64,000 nucleotides of DNA, taken from Bacterioplanes sp965233665 (GTDB lineage Bacteria > Pseudomonadota > Gammaproteobacteria > Pseudomonadales > Oceanobacteraceae). How positions within the stretch are numbered: position 1 is the stretch's first letter; each line of letters starts with the position of its first letter. This document shows positions 59,443-64,000 of the stretch, one piece after another. Position numbers and translations under genes: made by a program. The stretch lies in the NCBI GenBank assembly GCA_965233665.1, contig CBDDTG010000063.1:1-64000 (forward strand), written 5' to 3'. The notes below the pieces were generated by a model that saw nothing but the letters and a program-made list of their open reading frames with translations, was not told where the DNA came from and did not search any database.

Positions 59443-60395
59443 GATTCGGTTACCGGGCTAAAAACGTAGTTGGGTTGCAGCAGTTGCGGTTGGCCGTTGA
59501 GCACGTCAGCGATGGTCATGGCCTTTTTGCCCGGCAATTGAATGTGCGTCAGGCGCAGCAGGCCTTGACCGCAAGCGACATCCACGCCATCACTGGCACT
59601 GCGAACAATGGTGCCAGGCAATAGGGTGTGCGGTTTGTGCACCGCCTCGGCGGCAAGGATGCGAATACGCTCATTGCCTAACAGTGAATACGCCATGGGG
59701 ACTGGGTTAAAAGCGCGCACTTTTAGGGCTAGCTCAGAGCTTGGTTGCTGCCAATCCAGCTGGGCTTCGTTTTTGCTGAGTTTGCGCGCATAGCAGGCTT
59801 GGCTGTCGTCTTGCTGTTCCGGCTGTAGGGTGCCGTTTTCCAGCGCAGACAAGGTGTCTAGCAGCGCCGGTGGACCCAGCTCGGCTAAGCGATCGTGCAG
59901 GCTGCCGCCCGTGTCTGCTTGGCTGATCACGGTGGTCAGTTTGTGCAGCATGTCACCGGTATCCAGACCTTCATCCATCTGCATGATGGTAATGCCGGTG
60001 CAGCTATCACCGGCTTCCAGGCTGCGCTGAATGGGCGCGGCGCCGCGCCAGCGCGGCAGCAACGAGGCATGTACATTGAGGCAGCCATAGCGCGGCGTGT
60101 TGAGCACGGAGGCAGGTAATAGCAAGCCATAGGCGACCACAATCATGACGTCGGCTTGATGCGCGGCCAGTTGCTCAACATCGGCCGGGTCTTTGAAGTT
60201 GAGTGGCTGATAAACGGGCAAATCGTGGGTTAAAGCGACTGCTTTAACCGCACTGGGAGTGAGCTTTTTGCCGCGTTTGGCTGGCCGGTCAGGCTGAGTG
60301 TAAACAGCAACGACCTCATGCTCGCTGTCGATCAAGGCTTGCAGGTGCACAGCGGCAAAATCCGGCGTGCCGGCAAAAATCAGTTTCAAAGCCAT
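59439..60395 (-). CDS. fmt: Methionyl-tRNA formyltransferase
   Basis: A 318-residue enzyme (E. coli 315) that formylates initiator Met-tRNA. Motifs FAGTPDFAAVHLQALI, LNVHASLLPRWRGAAPIQ and MDEGLDTGDML are all typical, with the SLLPRWRGAAP loop for folate and catalysis. It is two nucleotides from def and overlaps rsmB. Confidence 0.97.
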   Translation of the reverse strand: MALKLIFAGTPDFAAVHLQALIDSEHEVVAVYTQPDRPAKRGKKLTPSAVKAVALTHDLPVYQPLNFKDPADVEQLAAHQADVMIVVAYGLLLPASVLNTPRYGCLNVHASLLPRWRGAAPIQRSLEAGDSCTGITIMQMDEGLDTGDMLHKLTTVISQADTGGSLHDRLAELGPPALLDTLSALENGTLQPEQQDDSQACYARKLSKNEAQLDWQQPSSELALKVRAFNPVPMAYSLLGNERIRILAAEAVHKPHTLLPGTIVRSASDGVDVACGQGLLRLTHIQLPGKKAMTIADVLNGQPQLLQPNYVFSPVTES

Positions 60396-60396
60396 A

Positions 60397-60918
60397 TCAA
60401 CGCTGTCCTTGGCGAGCTTCGAGTTTGTGCTTTTTATCCAGCTTGTCTTTGATGCGCTTACGCTTTAACGCCGACAGGTAGTCGACCATGAGCTTGCCTT
60501 CCAAATGATCGACCTCATGCTGGATGCAAACCGCTAACAGACCTCGGCATTCCATTTCAAATGGTTGGCCATCTCGGTCTAGTGCTTTTACCAAGCAGTG
60601 CTCAATCCTGGAAATTTCTTCATAAAAACCCGGCACAGACAGGCAACCTTCCTGCATACTCTCTATTTCGCCTTCCAGCACGGTGATTTCCGGGTTTATG
60701 AACACCAAAGGTTCGCTTTTATCCTCGGAAACGTCGATGGTGATGATGCGCTCATGCACATTGACCTGTGTGGCTGCCAGACCGATGCCAGGTGCGTCGT
60801 ACATGGTGTCGAACATATCGTCGATGATGCGTCGCACTCGGTCGTCTACAGTCTTAACAGGCTGCGCGACATTGCGTAAGCGTGGGTCCGGGTATTCGAG
60901 AATATCGAGTATGGCCAT
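60397..60918 (-). CDS. def: Peptide deformylase
   Basis: A 173-residue metalloenzyme. The start at 60918 (MAILDILEYPDPRLR) is the standard start; a longer frame to 60960 is unlikely. Motifs are GIGLAATQV, EGCLSVPGF and QHEVDHLEGKL, giving the Cys and two His that bind Fe2+. It is the first gene of def-fmt-rsmB-trkA-trkH, divergent from the LysM gene. Confidence 0.96.
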   Translation of the reverse strand: MAILDILEYPDPRLRNVAQPVKTVDDRVRRIIDDMFDTMYDAPGIGLAATQVNVHERIITIDVSEDKSEPLVFINPEITVLEGEIESMQEGCLSVPGFYEEISRIEHCLVKALDRDGQPFEMECRGLLAVCIQHEVDHLEGKLMVDYLSALKRKRIKDKLDKKHKLEARQGQR

Positions 60919-61095
60919 AATGTCTCTATCGATAGATTGTCTGTGCGTATAGAACTGCAAGCAATTGACTTGCTAAACTGGCTGGCGATACAGAAAGCAA
61001 GTGCGCGGTTCCGGCCGTCAGGCAGGAGCGGCTTTGCCGCCGCAGCGCTGTCGACTGCGCATCGTCAGATGCGTTCATGATAAAGGGAATACAGG

Positions 61096-62163
61096 ATGAG
61101 CAAAACCATCAAGCGCGTTCTTCTTACCGGTTTGCTGTGTCTGTCGACCACGGTCGCGGCGCTGCCGTTAAAAGCAGACGCGCCAGAGCGCTACCAGGTC
61201 AAAGACGGCGATACCTTATGGGACATCTCCGAGCGCTTCACTAATGACCCCTGGCAGTGGCCGGAAATCTGGTACCTCAATCGTCAAATTGAAGATCCGC
61301 ACCTGATTTTCCCTGGCGATATGCTGGCACTGATTGATGTTAACGGTGAGCGACGGGTGACTGTGGTCAAGCGTGGCGACAGTGCGCGCACCATCAAATT
61401 ATCGCCTGGCTCAGAACCTGGCACCATGAAAATGCACCCTACGGTGCGGGTTGAGCCGATTGAGTCGGCTATTCCAGCCATTCCAATGGATGCCATTCGC
61501 GGTTTCTTGCGTGATCACCGGGTGGTGGGACCGAAAGAATTGGATAACGCACCACGGGTGCTGGCCGGTCAGGAAGGTCGCCTGTTGATGGGCGCTGGCG
61601 GCACAGTGTATGCCCGCGGCAAGATTGGTAACAAAGTCGCTGCGGCTTATTCAATTTATCGCCGTGGTCAGGTTTATCGTGACCCGGAAACCGAAGAAGT
61701 GCTGGGCTTAGAGGCTTTGGACATTGGCCAAGGCCGGGTAACCGCGGTGAATGACGACATTTTAACGCTGGAGCTGGAGCGCACCAATCAGCACGTTTCG
61801 GTCGGTGATTTGTTGTTGCAAACCGAAGACCGTCGTTTGATGTCGCGTTTTATTCCGCAATCACCTAAGCAAGACGTCAGCGGCCAGATTCTGGCGGTAT
61901 CGGGCGGTGTCAGCCAGGTTGGTCAGTTCGATGTGGTGGTACTGAACCGTGGCGAGCGCGATGGCTTGGAAGCTGGCAGTGTGTTGCTGATCAATAAAGC
62001 CGGTGAAGTGGTGTATGACCGGGCAGCAGACGAGTACGTGCGTCTGCCATCTGAGCGTGCTGGCATTATGATGGTGTTCCGCACCTACGAAAAAATGTCT
62101 TACGGCTTAATTATGCGTGCTACCAAAGCCTTGCGGGTGGGCGACCAGTTCGTTTCTCCCTAA
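61096..62163 (+). CDS. LysM-domain periplasmic protein
   Basis: A 355-residue protein with a signal peptide (VLLTGLLCLSTTVAALP). A single LysM domain follows (about 33-80), YQVKDGDTLWDISERFTNDPWQWPEIWYLN...FPGDMLAL. The rest, about 270 residues, is unassigned beta-rich sequence. LysM binds peptidoglycan. It sits between def (divergent) and dprA in the same place as in Pseudomonas (next to def and dprA). Confidence 0.9.
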   Translation: MSKTIKRVLLTGLLCLSTTVAALPLKADAPERYQVKDGDTLWDISERFTNDPWQWPEIWYLNRQIEDPHLIFPGDMLALIDVNGERRVTVVKRGDSARTIKLSPGSEPGTMKMHPTVRVEPIESAIPAIPMDAIRGFLRDHRVVGPKELDNAPRVLAGQEGRLLMGAGGTVYARGKIGNKVAAAYSIYRRGQVYRDPETEEVLGLEALDIGQGRVTAVNDDILTLELERTNQHVSVGDLLLQTEDRRLMSRFIPQSPKQDVSGQILAVSGGVSQVGQFDVVVLNRGERDGLEAGSVLLINKAGEVVYDRAADEYVRLPSERAGIMMVFRTYEKMSYGLIMRATKALRVGDQFVSP

Positions 62164-62184
62164 ATAACCTAGCAGGATTTGCCT

Positions 62185-63273
62185 ATGCTCACGGACGAGC
62201 AGCTATTGGCATGGTGGCGTTTGCGCCGCCTGCCTCGCCTCGGAAATACCTCCCTCAATGAGTTGCGTCAGCAACTGTCTGATCCACGTGATTTAGCCCA
62301 GCTCTCTGGCGATGATTTAGTTCATCTCGGTGTGAGTGCGCAGCTGGCGCAGCGCTGGTGTGCGGATGCCAGTCTCAGTCAGGGCTTTGAGAAGCTGCAG
62401 CAATGGCGACAGCACAGGGATGGCGGCGTGTTGCTGGCAGGCGTGCCGCCTTACCCTGAATCTTTAGCGGCATTAACGGATGCCCCCATCATTCTTTATT
62501 ACCGCGGCCAGCTAGAGGCTTTGCAGCAGCCGGCGGTGGCCATGGTCGGCAGTCGTAACCCCAGCCGCTATGGTATCGAATGGGCGCAGCAGTGTGCCGG
62601 ACGTTTGGCGGCTGCGGGTTTGACCGTGGTATCTGGCTTGGCACTCGGCATTGACGGTGCTGCCCATGAGGGCGCCATCCGTCAAGGCCGCAGCATTGCA
62701 GTGTTGGGCTGTGGCCCTGACATTATTTATCCCAAGCGGCATCAGTCGCTGGCTTATTCACTGCTTAGCCAGGGCTTGATCTTATCGGAGTTTGCTCCGG
62801 GGACGGCACCACGTGCGCAGCAGTTTCCATCGCGCAATCGCATCATCAGCGGTTTGAGTGGCGGTGTGGTGGTGGTCGAGGCGGCATTGCGCAGTGGCTC
62901 GCTGATCACTGCCCACCAAGCTGCGGAGCAAGGACGTGAAGTCATGGCCTTGCCGGGTGCGGTGAGCAATCCGCTCAGTCAGGGCTGCCACCAGTTGATT
63001 CGCGAGGGTGCCACCTTGGTGCAAAGCGCCGACGATGTGCTGCAGCAATTGGGCATTCTGGCATTGCAGTCGGCGCCTTCTGAGGCTGAACCAGGCATCA
63101 GTAATCAATCACAGCCTGGCTTGGTCGCTTGTGTCGACTTTGCGCCAACCGCAGTCGATGCCATTGCGGTGCGCAGTCAGCTCAGTGTGGCTGAACTGCT
63201 GCCGCAGTTGTTGGAGCTGGAACTGGCCGGCTGGCTGCGCCAATCTGGCGGTGGCTTTGTGCGTCTACGGTGA
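62185..63273 (+). CDS. dprA: DNA processing protein DprA
   Basis: A 362-residue RecA loader for incoming single strands. The N-terminal helical domain is followed by the Rossmann-like DprA domain with MVGSRNPSRYGIEWAQ, SGLALGIDGAAHEGA and ALPGAVSNPLSQGCHQLI, then a C-terminal winged helix. The ATG at 62185 with AGGA 7 nt upstream is chosen over TTG 62179. It implies natural competence potential. It converges with the next gene with 9 bp overlap. Confidence 0.94.
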   Translation: MLTDEQLLAWWRLRRLPRLGNTSLNELRQQLSDPRDLAQLSGDDLVHLGVSAQLAQRWCADASLSQGFEKLQQWRQHRDGGVLLAGVPPYPESLAALTDAPIILYYRGQLEALQQPAVAMVGSRNPSRYGIEWAQQCAGRLAAAGLTVVSGLALGIDGAAHEGAIRQGRSIAVLGCGPDIIYPKRHQSLAYSLLSQGLILSEFAPGTAPRAQQFPSRNRIISGLSGGVVVVEAALRSGSLITAHQAAEQGREVMALPGAVSNPLSQGCHQLIREGATLVQSADDVLQQLGILALQSAPSEAEPGISNQSQPGLVACVDFAPTAVDAIAVRSQLSVAELLPQLLELELAGWLRQSGGGFVRLR

Positions 63274-64000
63274 GCGCAGCGCCTTGGTGAGCAGCTGCTG
63301 CAAGGTATCGCCGTCGCTGGCGTATTGCCAGAACACCCACACCGACCACTGCTCAAACTCCGGGCTGATGCTGAGCTGCAATTGGCTGCCAATATGATGC
63401 TGGCTGCGCCCCAGGCGATGCAGCAGTGCGAGGTCAGCGCTGGCGGCCACTCCGGCTTCATCGCTGCTGTCTTGATAGCACTGACTGCTGTTATTGAGCC
63501 AGGCTTTCAGGCAGTCCTGATGGTGCACCTGATAACCCAGCGACCACTGGCTGCGCCAGTAAGTGCGGCGTGATAGCGGTTGCTGCCAGTGTGCAAAACC
63601 ACCCATGCGCACCAGCATTTGCGGGCTGAAATAGCCACCATGACCGCGACTGAAACCACTGAGGTTACGTTGGTAGCGGCTGGTGAGTAACTCTGGGCCA
63701 AACGCCAGTTCACCGCGTGGCATGGCGGCGAGAAAGCTCAGCCGGCTGTAAAAATTAATCGACTGATTACGGCGCACATCTTCGCCCTGGTATTCGGCGA
63801 CATCCAGGCTGGCCAGCACGTCGCTGTGCTGTGCCAGCTGAGCATAGGCGCTGATGTTGAGCTGGTCTTGCAAAACTCGCCCCCAAGCATCTGAGCCGTA
63901 GGGGTCCTCCACACCGACATAGGACAGCATGCTGTCGCGCTTGGCGCTGCGCTGGCCGGCAACTGCGATGCCGGCCGCTTCATCGCCAATATTAAAGCCG
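63265..64000 (-). CDS. BcsC-like outer membrane protein, 5' end beyond window
   Basis: An open frame of at least 245 residues runs to the window edge with no stop, so the N-terminal part is outside. The C-terminal region has RGHGGYFSPQMLVRMGGFA, which resembles the barrel domain of BcsC, the cellulose-export outer-membrane protein (HGGYYSPQ). The sequence is beta-strand alternating and the protein ends KALRSP. It may export a polysaccharide. No synthase gene is in view. Confidence 0.75.
   Translation of the reverse strand, partial: GFNIGDEAAGIAVAGQRSAKRDSMLSYVGVEDPYGSDAWGRVLQDQLNISAYAQLAQHSDVLASLDVAEYQGEDVRRNQSINFYSRLSFLAAMPRGELAFGPELLTSRYQRNLSGFSRGHGGYFSPQMLVRMGGFAHWQQPLSRRTYWRSQWSLGYQVHHQDCLKAWLNNSSQCYQDSSDEAGVAASADLALLHRLGRSQHHIGSQLQLSISPEFEQWSVWVFWQYASDGDTLQQLLTKALRSP

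Noticed and set aside
1..64000. tRNA or rRNA genes
   Set aside because: None recognised by eye in any gap; a covariance search (tRNAscan, Infernal) would decide.
63265..64000. A complete cellulose synthesis locus at the right edge
   Set aside because: Only a BcsC-like C-terminal part is in view; no synthase or regulator gene is present in the window.

Overview
The window is a chromosomal segment around the replication origin of a gammaproteobacterium, probably a marine heterotroph of the Oceanospirillales/Pseudomonas-related type. Seen directly: rpmH-rnpA-yidD-yidC-mnmE run leftward and dnaA-dnaN-recF-gyrB run rightward from a large intergenic region at about 28.8-29.55 kb. To the right, plsC, gmhB, glyS-glyQ, an LpxL-type acyltransferase, trkA, rsmB, fmt, def, a LysM protein and dprA follow the order known from Pseudomonas. 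Three ParB-type parS palindromes lie in recF and gyrB. The marine assignment is inference from gene content (Na+/H+ antiporter, many lipoproteins, DAB inorganic carbon transporter).

Left part (0-15.7 kb): two small membrane/lipoprotein genes, a family 3 solute-binding protein, a 252-bp inverted-repeat element, a PepSY-response regulator-kinase operon, and a tightly packed leftward operon dabB-dabA-cysD-DUF6671-sua5, with a divergent LysR gene. A 266-bp MITE with perfect 24-bp terminal inverted repeats sits between dabB and the LysR gene. An AT-rich patch at 13.8-15.7 kb carries a Qnr-like pentapeptide-repeat gene, a high-GC fragment and a membrane protein. It lies directly downstream of mnmG, where rsmG-parA-parB would be expected; these are absent from the window.

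Middle (15.7-29.5 kb): mnmG is separated from mnmE by about 7 kb of accessory genes: a Thr/Asp/Gly-repeat lipoprotein, a TonB-dependent receptor, a TetR-cupin pair with a perfect 18-bp palindromic operator, a ferritin-like hydrolase and a second solute-binding protein. Exact DnaA boxes (TTATCCACA) occur 13 times from 2.6 to 29.3 kb and not once in the right-hand 34 kb.

Right part (29.5-64 kb): after gyrB come a RidA protein, an antiporter, an AraC regulator and a second copy of the inverted-repeat element. Next are plsC-gmhB, a lipoprotein with an extended GDTD tandem repeat, glyS-glyQ, two related large lipoproteins with an Ig-like domain and SxDGxxW repeats, and a two-gene signalling unit (ATPase plus response regulator-TPR). 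At 53.3-55.2 kb an ECF sigma factor, a zf-HC2 anti-sigma factor, a secreted peptide with ten EGKCG motifs and a DoxX protein form a compact unit. It resembles HvfA/bufferin-type copper-responsive RiPP loci but has no MNIO (DUF692) or DUF2063 gene beside it. The window ends inside a BcsC-like outer-membrane protein gene.

The best candidates for undescribed biology are the EGKCG peptide unit, the operon joining a bicarbonate accumulator to the bicarbonate-consuming enzyme Sua5, and the one-sided DnaA-box enrichment.
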